From contig CM049317.1 in assembly GCA_026874595.1 (NCBI GenBank), positions 31,546,901-31,610,900 on the forward strand: a stretch of 64,000 bases of DNA, given 5' to 3'. Below the pieces are notes generated by a model. That model saw nothing but the letters and a program-made list of their open reading frames with translations. It ran no database searches and had not been told where the DNA came from. Source of the DNA: Sipunculus nudus. Lineage: Eukaryota > Annelida > Sipuncula > Golfingiida > Sipunculidae. The translations under genes and the position numbers were made by a program. Of this stretch, positions 49,300 to 59,896 are shown in pieces. Positions within the stretch are counted from its first letter, which is position 1. Each line of letters begins with the position of its first letter.

Positions 49300-49700
49300 T
49301 CCGAAGATAATAGCCAATAACGATAAAAGTGTGACACAGATGTAGCTAGTCCGTTCACGTAACCACAAAGGGAACTAGTCATACGTTCGGTGAACTGCTT
49401 ATGCTTAAGTGAAGTGGAATGAGGGGAGACTTCACAAAGACCTAACTCTATTCCAAATCTCCAATTTCTTTTCGATGTGGGTCCTCTATTTTCTGCTTTG
49501 GAAATGTCCACTGCAACATTTTCCTTTCATATCCGGGCTTCCTCACCAACGTACTCATTAACGACGTTTCCTCAGCAATACTTGTCACAACTTCCATATA
49601 TAATCAACTTAGTCTGGTTTTACTTGCTAGGGAAAAGTAGACTACGCCAAAGCAAATATAATCTGATCCTTTTCGTTAATGATAGACTGATTCATCTGTC
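49300..49700 (+). repeat. Dispersed repeat R1, copy 1
   Basis: Shared in order with 53790-54080: GTGTGACACAGATGTAGCTA, GTCCGTTCACG, GACTTCACAAAGACCTAACT, CTATTCCAAAT and CATTTTCCTTTCATATCCGG. The 3' half is shared with the minus strand of 55370-55560: TGTCACAACTTCCATATATA, ATCAACTTAGT, AAATATAATCTGATCC. Confidence 0.7.
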
Positions 49701-50222
49701 ATAAAAATAGGATACACCTTGGAAATGTCTGAGTTGCATCATTGGTTAGTCATCGGCAGAGTGCCATTTGAATCCGTAATATTAAAATAAAGAAATGTTG
49801 GTATTTTAATAATATCATAAGGACTAACTTGACATAATCATAAACATACAAAACCAAAAGATCCTACGGCATCATCGAATTTCATTGTCCCGAAACCCTA
49901 GGATATAAAGAACTAAAAAATCCCTCGTTTAATTCTATGTATCTCAAAATTTAGTTGGTATTAATGAAATATACTTCAGAGGATCAAGGAAGTAGTTACC
50001 GTCTAAGTAGTATCCAATTAAATGTTATGCTGTAAACCATAAAACTTTAATTCAAGACAAGATGAGTTGTCAGGATCATTCATACTCTCTGTGTGTATTT
50101 CAAATGTAATTTCGTTACGGATTGTTTGGTAAGTTTAAAAATGTTTCTGCTTTTCCTCTTCCTGCATATTGTGTTTTTGGCTCTGTACATGTTTAAGCAA
50201 GATAAACATATGTATATTAGTG
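49701..50222. other. Unassigned DNA
   Basis: No feature recognised. Confidence 0.45.
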
Positions 50223-50297
<75 letters not shown>

Positions 50298-50300
50298 ATA
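50223..50300. repeat. (TA)n microsatellite
   Basis: TA units with TATGTATG and TTTATA variants. Confidence 0.97.
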
Positions 50301-50994
50301 AATCAATCAGACACCGTTTGTAAGTGAATACGTTTTTCAGGTATTTAATCTATTCATATGTTATCGATGTTTTTTTTAAATCAAAGATCCTATTTTTACC
50401 AATACTACAAACTTCATAGACCCAAGCTGGATAACTGAATGAAAGGGACCGATATTTAGTGGTCGAAATAGTCAACAATTTCCACAAAGCAGCTGAGGAT
50501 ATTTAAGATAGAATTTACACGTCCCGTATCACTTTGTTATCAGAAGCGAGCCGAAATATTTTTTTTTAATTCGGGGCACCGTCAGGCCGGTTTGCGATAA
50601 ATGCGTCAGGTCGGAACAAGATACGACTTCGGTTTCAACATCACTTAGTTGGTCCCAAAAAAGGGGAGATCCTTGCTCGGGGGGGGGGGGGGGGGGGTAA
50701 GGTTTCGGTGACGGTCTCCATTCGCATCCTTTACCTGGCGACCCATACAAGGCCCACTGAATTAAATATTCTTACTTTCAAACTTTCATATAAGCGGTTA
50801 AAGTGGTATCTCTGATTTAACTTCATTTTCAATTAAGAACATATATGGTTTATGTTACATATACGTTCACTCATTAGTTAAAATCGCAAAATTAAAGGGG
50901 AACAGGAGTTTGTTGTACGTTTAATAAAAGGTGAACTTAAACTTATTGTTATACACTTAAATCTAAATATAAAGCATGTCAATACAGTAGGGGA
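50301..50994. other. Unassigned DNA with a poly-G run
   Basis: A run of about 18 G lies at 50680-50697. The Pro-rich minus-strand frame across it is an artefact of that run. Confidence 0.45.
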
Positions 50995-51070
50995 ATTAAC
51001 AAATTACAGTTTCCAGGAAATAGACTTTATCAGGGATGTGTTCGTATAAAGTTTGATCTGTGTTTAATGT
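50995..51070 (+). repeat. Dispersed repeat R7, plus copy
   Basis: ACAGTTTCCAGGAAATAGAC, TTTATCAGGGATGTGT and GTTTGATCTGTGTTTAA match the minus strand of 24470-24570. Confidence 0.7.
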
Positions 51071-51184
51071 TTATGATATATGTTGATATGTTCAGGATGC
51101 CGAATTACCTTTTGTATCACCAATTTAGATATCCAGAATCAAATATTTGTATTAAGTGAGTTTGGCCTGTTCTTTATTAAGCAT

Positions 51185-52215
51185 TGATCTCAGCTCTGCG
51201 TTCCATTAACATCTATTTGTGGATTGTGAGATCAGTTTTACGCCTCAGCCTTACTGCCTGTCTACGACGCTGTTTTGCCTCGCGAATTTCATTGTTATAT
51301 CACTTCGCATCTGGTCGCAATGTTACCATGCGTGCTGTGATTGGTGCTAATTTATCAAGAATACCCGCCAGGTCTGTATTGTAAAGTTCCCCAGCTCTGC
51401 TACTGATAATTCTGACAATTGGAATCTAGAAAGAGATTTTATTGATGAGAGTCCAAGTAAATACTTTTGATTTTCCTGTACAAAACGTTATGCTTAGGAA
51501 GCTTGGGCTTTGCAGTTGGTAGTTGTACGAATACAGGATCATGGTTCGGAAATCTGTGGTCAGCCGAATGTGTAGACAGCACCAGGCAGCGACTGACCTT
51601 TTAATGAAAAGGTCCAATGCATGACCATTAGAGTGCGCACTATGGTTTACATGTTGTTTCAGGCCTTAGGAATTGATCAGATTGCAAAAATCTAAGGCCT
51701 ATTTATTGTTGTGGTCATTCACATGAAAATTGAAGTCTCCGACTAATAAAAGCAAACCAGGAGCATTAAATGATTTAAGTAGTCTGAAATCTCTTCAATT
51801 TAACGTTTAATGGATAATTTGTTTCTTTTTAAAGGCGGTGGTCTGTATACACCTTCACGTCTGGCTTATTTCAGGATACATTCCATTGATTCATTAAGTT
51901 CCACGTTGTTCGTTTTGCTAAGGAGATGTTCAGGCTGCTTCGATTTATAATGGCTACATCCCCACCTCTACCTTGTCTTGTTTAATGTTAGGTTGCGTAA
52001 CCTTGGGGATGTAGGGTACTTGCAGCAACCTTGTTTTTATCAGTCCCAGTCAGCCATGTTTCAGTATAAGCAAGTAAATCTAACTTTTGATCCATGGTAA
52101 AGTCACTGTTACATGTTACTTTGTTGCAAACTGACCATGGGTTTAAGGTACATATGCTGAAAGTGTTATCTTGTACAGTAGACTGATAGCTAATCCTTTT
52201 GTCCATGAGTCCTTG
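51185..52215 (-). pseudogene. LINE endonuclease and EN-RT linker relic
   Basis: Reading the minus strand from 52215 downward, the pieces fit the apurinic-type endonuclease of CR1/jockey-group LINEs. They are ICTLNPWSVCNKVT, LDLLAYTETWLTGTD and LHPQGYATPNIK (52206-51990), then VGDFNFHVNDHNNK (near 51745) and NHSAHSNGHALDLFIKR (near 51640). The TETWL, GDFN and H..GH.LDL motifs hold the residues expected in the fold. After this comes a linker typical of the stretch before the RT: ILDKLAPITARMVTLRPDAK, WYNNEIREAKQRRRQAVRLR and KTDLTIHK (51390-51215). Stops and frame changes occur throughout and no RT follows. In a live element this enzyme nicks target DNA to start reverse transcription. Confidence 0.85.
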
Positions 52216-52489
52216 AGTCCTTGAGAATGGAACTTAAAGTCCCTGAGTAAAATTTTAACCAAATTGTTTTGATGTGCTCCACTTGGCCGGTATTCAGGCC
52301 TATAATTGCTCACCGACCCATTGACCTTCACTGGAATGTGTCTTTGTGTCTATGTCTAAATCATCTGCTTTTGTGTGTTTAAAAAGAATCGAGAAAGAAC
52401 TGACCGGGTCTTAGTTCAATGAAATTATCCGCTTGACAGACACCGGTTAACGTTTTCTAGGTGTACGGCTTACGTAGTGTCATTACCAG
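52216..52489. other. Unassigned DNA upstream of the LINE relic
   Basis: The element's ORF1 is not visible. A minus-strand frame at 52143-52331 has no motif. Confidence 0.4.
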
Positions 52490-52740
52490 GTGATTTCCCA
52501 ATAGCTCAGATTGCGGCTTCTCACCGAAACAATCATGGGCTAAAGTATGTTGATCAGAAGGAATACAATCAAAGAATTTACAAGATTAGCAACAAATGTT
52601 GCCCAATCTGAAAATTAAGAACGATGCTAAGACATTCTGAGTTCAGCTATAACGGATGCTACAGTCTCGCGCCTCCCATTGCCAATAGGAGATAGATTCC
52701 TTAAATGTGTTACCTGATTATTCTGGGCAGAGGAAATATT
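52490..52740 (-). repeat. Dispersed repeat R6, minus copy
   Basis: On the minus strand: CAGAATAATCAGGTAACACA, AAGGAATCTATCTCCTATTG, GACTGTAGCATCCG, GATTGTATTCCTTCTGATCA and CATGATTGTTTCGGTGAG. These match 21880-22060 in order. Confidence 0.65.
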
Positions 52741-53369
52741 CTTCTGTAAAAATATATATTCAACTTGTCTTCTTTATTTGTGTTTTTTCCCTCAGATTTT
52801 TTTATCTTACTTTAAAAAAATATATATATATTAAAAGAAAACCTATGGGATGTACTTTATTATAAACACGTGATTTGTATAATTAATTAACATGAAGAGA
52901 TGAACATTTTCTTTATGACCCGTCTGCGCCTTATTGAAATATTCTATTTCATGTGCATCTAAGCTCTGCTAGTCGTCAAGAAGTGCAATCAAAGGGACAG
53001 TGTGTACCCGCTTGTTGCACTGACATACACTCATGTATTTAAATCAACCTTACATACTCGTATTTCCACGAGTAGCCTCTTCCTGCTCTTATAGCGTTTT
53101 CGAGATTTTGCTTAGACATTCTTTCACAAAGGGCGATATTATACTGTGTATAAGCGAAAACAAAGGAATTAAGTAATGAAGGTATACATTCAGATAGTAT
53201 TTCTATTTTTATTTCAGCAGAAAAGACCATCCGGTCCGAGACGTATTAGTTTATTGCTGATATAGAAACAACACTGATATAACACAGGGATACTGTTATT
53301 GGCGTGTAGTGTCAGGACCATTGATATCCTTGTTTCTAAGTTAGAACCTCATCGTAGTGGCCAGGGTCA
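52741..53369. other. Unassigned DNA
   Basis: No gene recognised. The minus frame at 53039-53230 has no known motif. Confidence 0.45.
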
Positions 53370-53420
53370 TGTTAGCTATGGCGGATATAATCCTGACGTG
53401 TTTGTAAAGCCACAATGGTC
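53370..53420 (+). repeat. Dispersed repeat R3, short copy 4
   Basis: TTAGCTATGGCGGATATAAT then CCTGACGTGTTTGTAAAG corresponds to the GGCGGATATGATCCTGACAG core of the 35.9 and 40.8 kb copies. Confidence 0.5.
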
Positions 53421-53509
53421 ATACTAATCTGAATATCCTGCCGTTACATTTTGTTTATTATAGTTCCCCTTGTGGACCCTGTGCATGACTGCACACAATG
53501 AACCAACAC

Positions 53510-53690
53510 AATCTTTATCGAAGTGGAAGCTTTGTATACACATCAATCAGGTTTTTATGTTTATACATATGTATCATGGAGAATGCTCGATACTGACCGA
53601 CTCATTGAAGAGTTATCCTATTCTTCTGGACGCCTGAATTATCCCTGAATTAATCCGTGTATTAATTATATTCTTCTGAAAAAAATTAAC
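53510..53690 (+). repeat. Dispersed repeat R2 (module A), plus copy
   Basis: GAAGCTTTGTATACACATCA, ATCAGGTTTTTATG, ATGGAGAATGCTCGATACTG, TTCTTCTGGACGCCTGAATT and CGTGTATTAATTATATTCTT match the minus strand of 54935-55115 in order. Confidence 0.75.
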
Positions 53691-53789
53691 AAAGTAATTG
53701 AGTGTAATTTAAAGATGGCTGATAATTTCGATTAAATGATAGCCTGGTCGATCTAATATTGTTCGGGGCCCTATATCTTTTCCTGAGAA

Positions 53790-54100
53790 AAGCCAAGAAT
53801 GGTAAAAATGTGACATGGATGTGGCTAGTCCGTTCATGAAACTACAAAAATTAAAATTAAAGTCTTCCATTCATTCCTGACAGTGACACATAATCGTTGA
53901 AATAGTTCTGCGAAAGTGAAAGCTAATGTGGAAAGACTTCACAAATACCCAACTCTATTCTATATTTCTAATTTAATTTAGATGTGGAAAGACCAAGCCC
54001 TGCTCAGGAAATATCTACTGGAAGATTTTCCATACAAATCCGGTCCTTATCATTAACAAAGACATCCTACAAAATATGTAAGCGCATCATCAGGGGTAAA
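53790..54100 (+). repeat. Dispersed repeat R1 (modules B and C), copy 2
   Basis: It carries the R1 words of 49300-49700, then CCATACAAATCCGGTCCTTA (module B, near 54030) and AGACATCCTACAAAATATGT then AAGCGCATCATC (module C, 54062-54095). B is also on the minus strand near 55490-55530 and C on the minus strand near 55160-55195. Confidence 0.75.
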
Positions 54101-54934
54101 CATAATAGAAAATATGAACTGACAGCGGCAAGACTCTCTAGGAAAAGGTCACGCACTCCATTTGTATGTTTTAAAAGACCTTTTAGGATTATGACGACCC
54201 TATAATAAAGGTGTCGCTACCCCTTTCTTGACAGCTGTAAGGGTCAAAATCGTCCCCTTACATTTATCCCATGGTACTGACTTGGTTGAATATGACTTGA
54301 ATTCCCATATGTTATTTAAGACATTCTCTGTTACTAGGCTTGATTTATCACTGTTTATTTCCGCCTGTATTGTTGCTTTGATGACAGTACTATAAATAAA
54401 GTATTAAAAAGAACTAATAGTTATTACATATGTTTATTATTTTAATTGGTTATGTCAGTGTTTTACATTGTTGCTGTAATTGTGTTGTCTCTGCACGTAA
54501 TTAAAACGGGGTGTGAGATCCACTTAATGGTATTAAATGCCAGAGTTTTAAACTCCTATCTAACGATGTAACCTGTTAATACAAGAGGGCATCCCAGATG
54601 GCCGCATAATAATGTTACACTAAGACTAACGTTGCCAGAGGGCATTAAAGTAAGATTAATGTTTCCGTTAAAATGAGAATAAATATAATTGAGAATTAAA
54701 ATATTTAAAAAAATATATATCAAACGTGGTGTCCAAGATGGCCAACAAAATGGAAAAAGAGCAATCGCGTCTTTTTCCCTTATAGCTTTTTAAACATAGG
54801 AGATACCCCTAATATAGTCAGGAAAACATATTTGGCCACTAACAGTGATCAGGCTCTCATTGAATCCACAATATCAGTCATTTTTAAATTACGCTTAATA
54901 ACTTCACTAATTTATTGATTATTCAGCAGTAGAT
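54101..54934. other. Unassigned DNA
   Basis: No gene or element recognised. Confidence 0.45.
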
Positions 54935-55560
54935 ATAATTAATACACGTATTGAGAATAATTCACGTGTCCAGAAGAACATGATGAATCTTCAATCAATC
55001 GGTCTGAATCGGGCGTTCTCTGTGATACTTATGCGTAACACTTACCCGATAACAACAACAATCTGATTGATGTATATACAAAGCCTCCGCTGCGATATAG
55101 AATTAAACAATGCAACTCTTTAGTTTCGCTTTATATCCAAGGGTTTCGGAAGAAAAAATTCGATGATGCGCTCACATATTTTGTAGGATGTCTTGGTTAT
55201 CTGAGTGCAAGATTGTGTCAAAGAAGTCCTTATTATTAAATAATTAACATTATTAAAATACTAACCGTTCTTTATTTAAATATTATATTTAAAAATCATA
55301 AGCAGCTATGCAAATGGCAGACTAAATGATCCAACCTAGACATTTTAAGAGAGATTAGTTAGTATATCATGATGAAAAGGATGAGATTATATTTTCTATG
55401 GCCTGGTATGCTTTTCTTCGCCCCTAGGAAGTATACCGAAGTCAGATTGATTATATAGGGAAGCTGTGACAAAAACTGCAGATGAAATGTAAGTGATAAG
55501 GACCGGATTTGTATGGAAATTCTTCCATTAGATACGCACGCCAGTGGGTGCATGGCCGAG
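54935..55560 (-). repeat. Permuted minus-strand copy of modules B, C and A
   Basis: Reading the minus strand from 55560 down, the modules are B (CCATACAAATCCGGTCCTTA, followed by the R1 3' half), C (AGACATCCTACAAAATATGT, GAGCGCATCATC, near 55195-55160) and A (GAGGCTTTGTATATACATCA to CGTGTATTAATTATAT, 55115-54935). The plus-strand copy at 53510-54100 has the order A, B, C. Confidence 0.7.
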
Positions 55561-56263
55561 GTAGCTTAAGGAACCCAGAACAAACTAAAATGTTGATACT
55601 GTCCACTGCCTTTACTGGCTGCATTGTATACGGTAGGCGGTATGTGGTATTCGAAAACTAGAATTGTTTTTGTAATATAAACTATTTATTACAATGTTTT
55701 ACTGCCCGCTTAAGACAACGCATATATTAGTATATTCTGTGTAACAGGTCTTCTCTGATTTATATAACAAACCTCGTTCCAGCTTAATTCAATGTTTTTC
55801 AGTCTGCAGCATAATGCAACAACGGAAGAGCCCGATATGAGGTGGTTTCTTCCTTTATAACGAATTAGATTGATTACGCAACACAAGGTCGCTTTGTGGG
55901 TTGTAAAATTTATGAATCAAGTATTTGAGATCCAGTTTAGAGACACATATACACATAATGATAATACACAGTCCTAAAAAATCCTTTTTAAAGGGACGAA
56001 AGTCAAGCATATATTTAATTTGCAAGGGAGCTCCATTCTAATTGACCTGTTTACTTATCTGCTTAAATTTTTATCGTTTTTTTTTGTTTACATTTATTCA
56101 TTTTTGTTCACTTCTTTGAAAGCAGTTTGCATGGGTTGTATACTGCAAAAAATAACTGTATGTTGAAAATCGCATTGATTCAATTCAATATTTTATTGAA
56201 AGAGAGTCTGAATCGATAATACTTCTAAATATATGTATTGTTAATTGAAAGAGGTCCCCGGAA
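55561..56263. other. Unassigned DNA
   Basis: No feature recognised. Confidence 0.45.
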
Positions 56264-56473
56264 CTAAAACTCATGAACAATTTCTATAATGTGCTCCTTT
56301 CCATTTCTTGGCACTACCGCTATTTTGGCCCCTACTCCTTCCAAAGGTTTTTCGAATAAATTTTTTTTTTCAAACCAATCATGTTCTGACCCCTGACTTA
56401 AATGGTAACCGAAGAAAGCACCATACTCGGAGATAAGATTAAAATGATGATCCAGGCCATTTAGCCTCATCAT
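56264..56473 (-). CDS. Small hypothetical protein, protein-like composition
   Basis: A 69-codon frame opens with two ATG codons and ends in TAG. Its composition is balanced: MMRLNGLDHHFNLISEYGAF at the start and AKIAVVPRNGKEHIIEIVHE near the end, with many charged residues and few Leu/Ile runs. This is unlike the other short frames here. Upstream on the same strand is a stretch with more CpG than its surroundings (56480-56740). There is no signal peptide, membrane segment or recognised domain. It could be a small gene, an exon of a larger one, or a piece of an unrecognised mobile element. Confidence 0.35.
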   Translation of the reverse strand: MMRLNGLDHHFNLISEYGAFFGYHLSQGSEHDWFEKKNLFEKPLEGVGAKIAVVPRNGKEHIIEIVHEF

Positions 56474-56479
56474 AGACGT

Positions 56480-56740
56480 CTTTCAAAATTTACGCAGGCC
56501 ATTACCTTACAAATTCAAAGCGAGGCTAAGCGTGGCACCGCGTAAACAAACTCGCATGTCAAAATGGCCGATCAACAGGTTCGCCTGGAACCGCATGACG
56601 GTCGTAAACTGTAAAAGTGATAGCTCAAGACAGCTGAGGGCCAGAAGAAGACCTACCATAGGTTTCTTACAAATCCTACAACCATGAAAGCGTGGGTCGT
56701 TAACATTCCACGGGACGAAGGGGCGCTTTTTAAGGTAGTA
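56480..56740. promoter_or_regulatory. CpG-richer block, possible bidirectional promoter
   Basis: CpG is frequent here compared with nearby DNA. On the plus strand TCAAAATGGCCG at about 56551-56562 is a good start context opening a 16-codon frame (MADQQVRLEPHDGRKL). On the minus strand the frame at 56264-56473 begins just outside. A divergent promoter is possible, but no TATA box or other element proves it. Confidence 0.25.
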
Positions 56741-57467
56741 GTTTCACTGTCACTGAATGAATTACATTTCAAAGTAAATTTTTGGAAGGTAATTCTTATT
56801 TATGGGCGGTCGTAACTTATTTTTAATGCAACTGAAAATATACTTGTATCAAGAAGTTAATATTTTGAAAGGAATGATGAATGTAACCTCAAGAACTGTG
56901 AACATAACATCGGGCGAGACCTATTATACAAAGGGGGGTTTTTTAAAGTCAAAATAAACGAATGCACGTGTCTAGCTGTCAATTTTGTTATTGTTAACCA
57001 CGGTTGTCAGCAAAGTCTACACCGTAGTACAAAGCGTTTCATAGACAGGAGACTAAAATGCTCCTTAATAGTTGGTATATAGAAAAATTCTGTGCAGATG
57101 AATGGAAAGACTGAGGCCATGAGGGCCAAAACAGTCTGCTACCGCAAATAATGCCCTCCTTTGAGGATTACTTGTAACAAATAGATGAAGTGATATGCCT
57201 TGTAAAGATATGCGATCAGCTGAGATCTTTCTGGAATAAGGATATTTTTTTTAACCTAGAAACACATCTTTTTGTAAAACATGCGTTTATCTTTGTTTAT
57301 AAGTAACAATATTAATTAATATAATTTTGTTATATTACAAACCCTCCAAAGATATTAAATATACTACTAGGCTTATTTTCATTGTATATCAAATTTATAT
57401 TGTTTATATCCACTATTAATAAAACATTGTGACATATTTTAAAATACTAACAACATTTTTATCATAA

Positions 57468-57471
<4 letters not shown>
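56741..57471. other. Unassigned DNA
   Basis: No feature recognised. Confidence 0.45.
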
Positions 57472-57506
<35 letters not shown>

Positions 57507-57522
57507 TATGTATATATATATC
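57472..57522. repeat. (TA)n microsatellite
   Basis: TA units with a TTAATATG interruption. Confidence 0.95.
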
Positions 57523-57935
57523 CTTTTGGCAATATACATATTTATTAAAAAAAAAAGTAATTAATTGCTGTAAAAAAGTTTGAGATTTTATATAAAGATT
57601 CATTTTTAGTCATTTGTTGAACTGAATGTTGGTGTTATTTTAAAATAACTGAAATATGTTATAATAAGGCAATATGATAATAAGGCAAAATAATTAGGCA
57701 AATGTTGTGGGCCATGATATATATTATCATATGCACTAAAATGATAGCACTGAAGTTCAACATATGAATATTTTTTGTTTGCATATTTACGATACAATGG
57801 AAATTAAACAGCTAATTTACTGGATTGAACACATGTATTGCAGGTATGGTCTAAAGCTTAGTTAAGATAGTGTTGCTTAAATATCTTTGATATATTTAAA
57901 ATTTATTTATGTTATACACATTTTACTTCTTTTAG

Positions 57936-59537
57936 GTGACAAGCAACACAGTAGTGTGCTCAGGCCACTTTTGCCATGAAGACTTCAAGTGGACTCCAGT
58001 GAGGAAAACATTGAGACCCACGGCTATACCAACTGCATTTGCCTGGAAGCCAATGCCATCCCATCGTTCAGGAAAAGCTACCAATCGCCATTTGATAAGG
58101 TAATTATGTTCTCAGTATGTATTATAAAATTCAGTTTCCTGAAAAAAAGTTATGCATGATGCCTGTCTCAAGGTGGATCTTCAGAAGAATTATTTGCTGG
58201 CCTCAGTCCATAGTGTTGGTTCCTCAGCTGTCTTCAATAAAAATTGTTTTGGTGGTTGTTTTTTTCTGAACTTTGAGACCAGGCAGACATTTAAATTTTA
58301 CAATTAAGACACTATCGTTTCAGCGTTTCATTTAATATCACTCATAGCCCCAAACCTGCAGACTTTGATCTCCACAAACGTCAGATTATCCCTGATCTTT
58401 ACCAGTATCCAAACCAATTTAAAACTAATATATACATCTTCAAGCTCATTTTCGTTATATTGTAAATAAATTATTCAGCACATTTTATTGCAACAGAGAA
58501 GTGTAAGCGAGAGAAAGAGAGAGACAGGAGGGAGGGAAGGGGGCTGGAAGAGGGTTAACAAAGATGGGTTTTTAAGGGAAATGTTTGTATGTGGGTAGGT
58601 ATGTTTGCAGTGTGCATATATATACATATTGTTATTGATAAATTTTACTGGAAATTACCCATTCATGTTAATGTAGTTTCTGAAAATTGCTTGAAGTAAT
58701 ATTTATTGTGTTTGGATTTATGTGGAAATGCCCCCCTGAGGACACGCTTTGCATTGTTCCTCATAGTTGAGAAGTCAGTAAACCCACAAAATAGGCATAT
58801 ATTTAGGTGTTACCAAAGAGGAGTTCCATTACAAAAGTTGAGTGGCGCCACCATCAATAATAATAAAGATTAAGACAGGACCGCATCAGAAAACTTCAGT
58901 TTGTTTACAATAAGTGATATGGTTAAATATTTTGTATTTTTAACAAATCAGCCAATCTAGTTACCAAAGAGTCAAATTCAGCAGATGATGCCAGATGTGT
59001 TTCAAGCTAAATATAGCAACACTCGTGTTGTTATTGATTGCACTGAGATAAGGTCTCAGCACCCCTCATCCCTTGTGCTGAACTCCCAGCTTTTTTTCTT
59101 ATTATAAAAACTATACCACCTACAAAGCATTAATTGGGATTGAACCCCATGGTGCTGTTACATTTGTTTCATCTCTCTATACTGGCTGTATATCAGACAA
59201 AGAAATTACTAAAACATGTGGGCTCCTGGACCTATTAGAGCCAGGTGACAGTATCATGGCTGATAAGGGTTTTTTGGTACATGACCTTCTGAAAGGAAAA
59301 CAGTGTTCTCTAAATATTCCTCCATTCCTTAAAGATAGAGGTCAGTTCAGTCTTACAGACATCACACAATCATTAGAAATTGCTAGTCTTAGTATTCATG
59401 TGGAACGCTTTATAAGGCGTGTTAAGGAGAACCACATGTTTGATAGTGAGATTCCATTGAAAATTATGGGATCAATTAACCAACGGTGGACACTGGCTGT
59501 TATTCTTGCAACCTTCAAAGGGCCACTGATTAAGTAA
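57936..59537 (+). pseudogene. THAP-DDE transposase, ISL2EU-like, broken
   Basis: The first exon (57936-58099) follows a CTTCTTTTAG acceptor and ends at a GATAAG/GTAATT donor. It encodes the second half of a THAP zinc finger: VVCSGHFCHEDFKWTPVRK and LRPTAIPTAF. The DDE domain (about 58978-59537) starts QMMPDVFQAKYSNTRVV. Its catalytic acids are visible in VIDCTEIR (D), GDSIMADKGF (D) and HVERFIRRVKENHMF (E); the frame ends in KGPLIK. One base is gained or lost in the T7 run at 59091-59097, so IDCTE and the rest lie in different frames. The first half of the THAP domain and the helix-turn-helix region normally between the two domains are not seen. The enzyme would cut and join transposon ends; this copy probably cannot. 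It is convergent with the nuclease gene at 59897-60886. Confidence 0.88.
58100..58977. other. Intron-like spacer inside the transposase gene
   Basis: No coding content is recognised where the transposase linker should be. A GA-rich stretch (58505-58560) and a TGTATG-rich stretch (58585-58610) are present. GTTGAGTGGCGCCACCATC at 58837-58855 carries the palindromic core seen in the 9.9-10.2 kb array. Confidence 0.5.
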
Positions 59538-59896
59538 TGGAATCAAATCAAGTATATGCATTATCAGAACTACATAATCCTACATGACCAATTAACTTAG
59601 TGTAGAATGTAATTGTAAATAACTTGCTTACCATGTTCAATGCTGATTAAATTACAAGCTGGAAAATACAACAACTCCAAGGAGTATTTCAGTTATCCAG
59701 CCACGGTTAATACCAAGTAATCAAGTTAAAATGTGGACTCCAGTGCCTTTGTGTACATGCTTATATTAAGATAAGACCAAACAAAAAAGTTCCACCACTC
59801 CAGACCAGTGACCGCTAACTGGGTTTGTACCTGAGTATAATGCTCGTGCTTTCTATCAAGCCGGAGACCTCCTTATGTTGATTTAAAGTAACTAAC
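59538..59896. other. Spacer between convergent transposon genes
   Basis: No gene is recognised. The C-terminal exon of the nuclease gene, expected here on the minus strand, is not visible. Confidence 0.45.

Noticed and set aside
49477-49704. Frame similar to those at 53984-54205 and 55359-55553 (QLPYIINL, KYNLILF)
   Set aside because: The shared words lie on copies of repeat R1 and the frames are not kept open across all copies. Weak coding ancestry cannot be excluded.
50529-50750. Pro-rich minus-strand frame
   Set aside because: The Pro run comes from a run of 18 G. There is no other support.
59256-59537. A separate 93-residue gene starting MADKGF
   Set aside because: It is the C-terminal part of the DDE domain. 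Upstream codons in the same frame (VSSLYTGCISDKEITK) are part of the same protein back to the frameshift.
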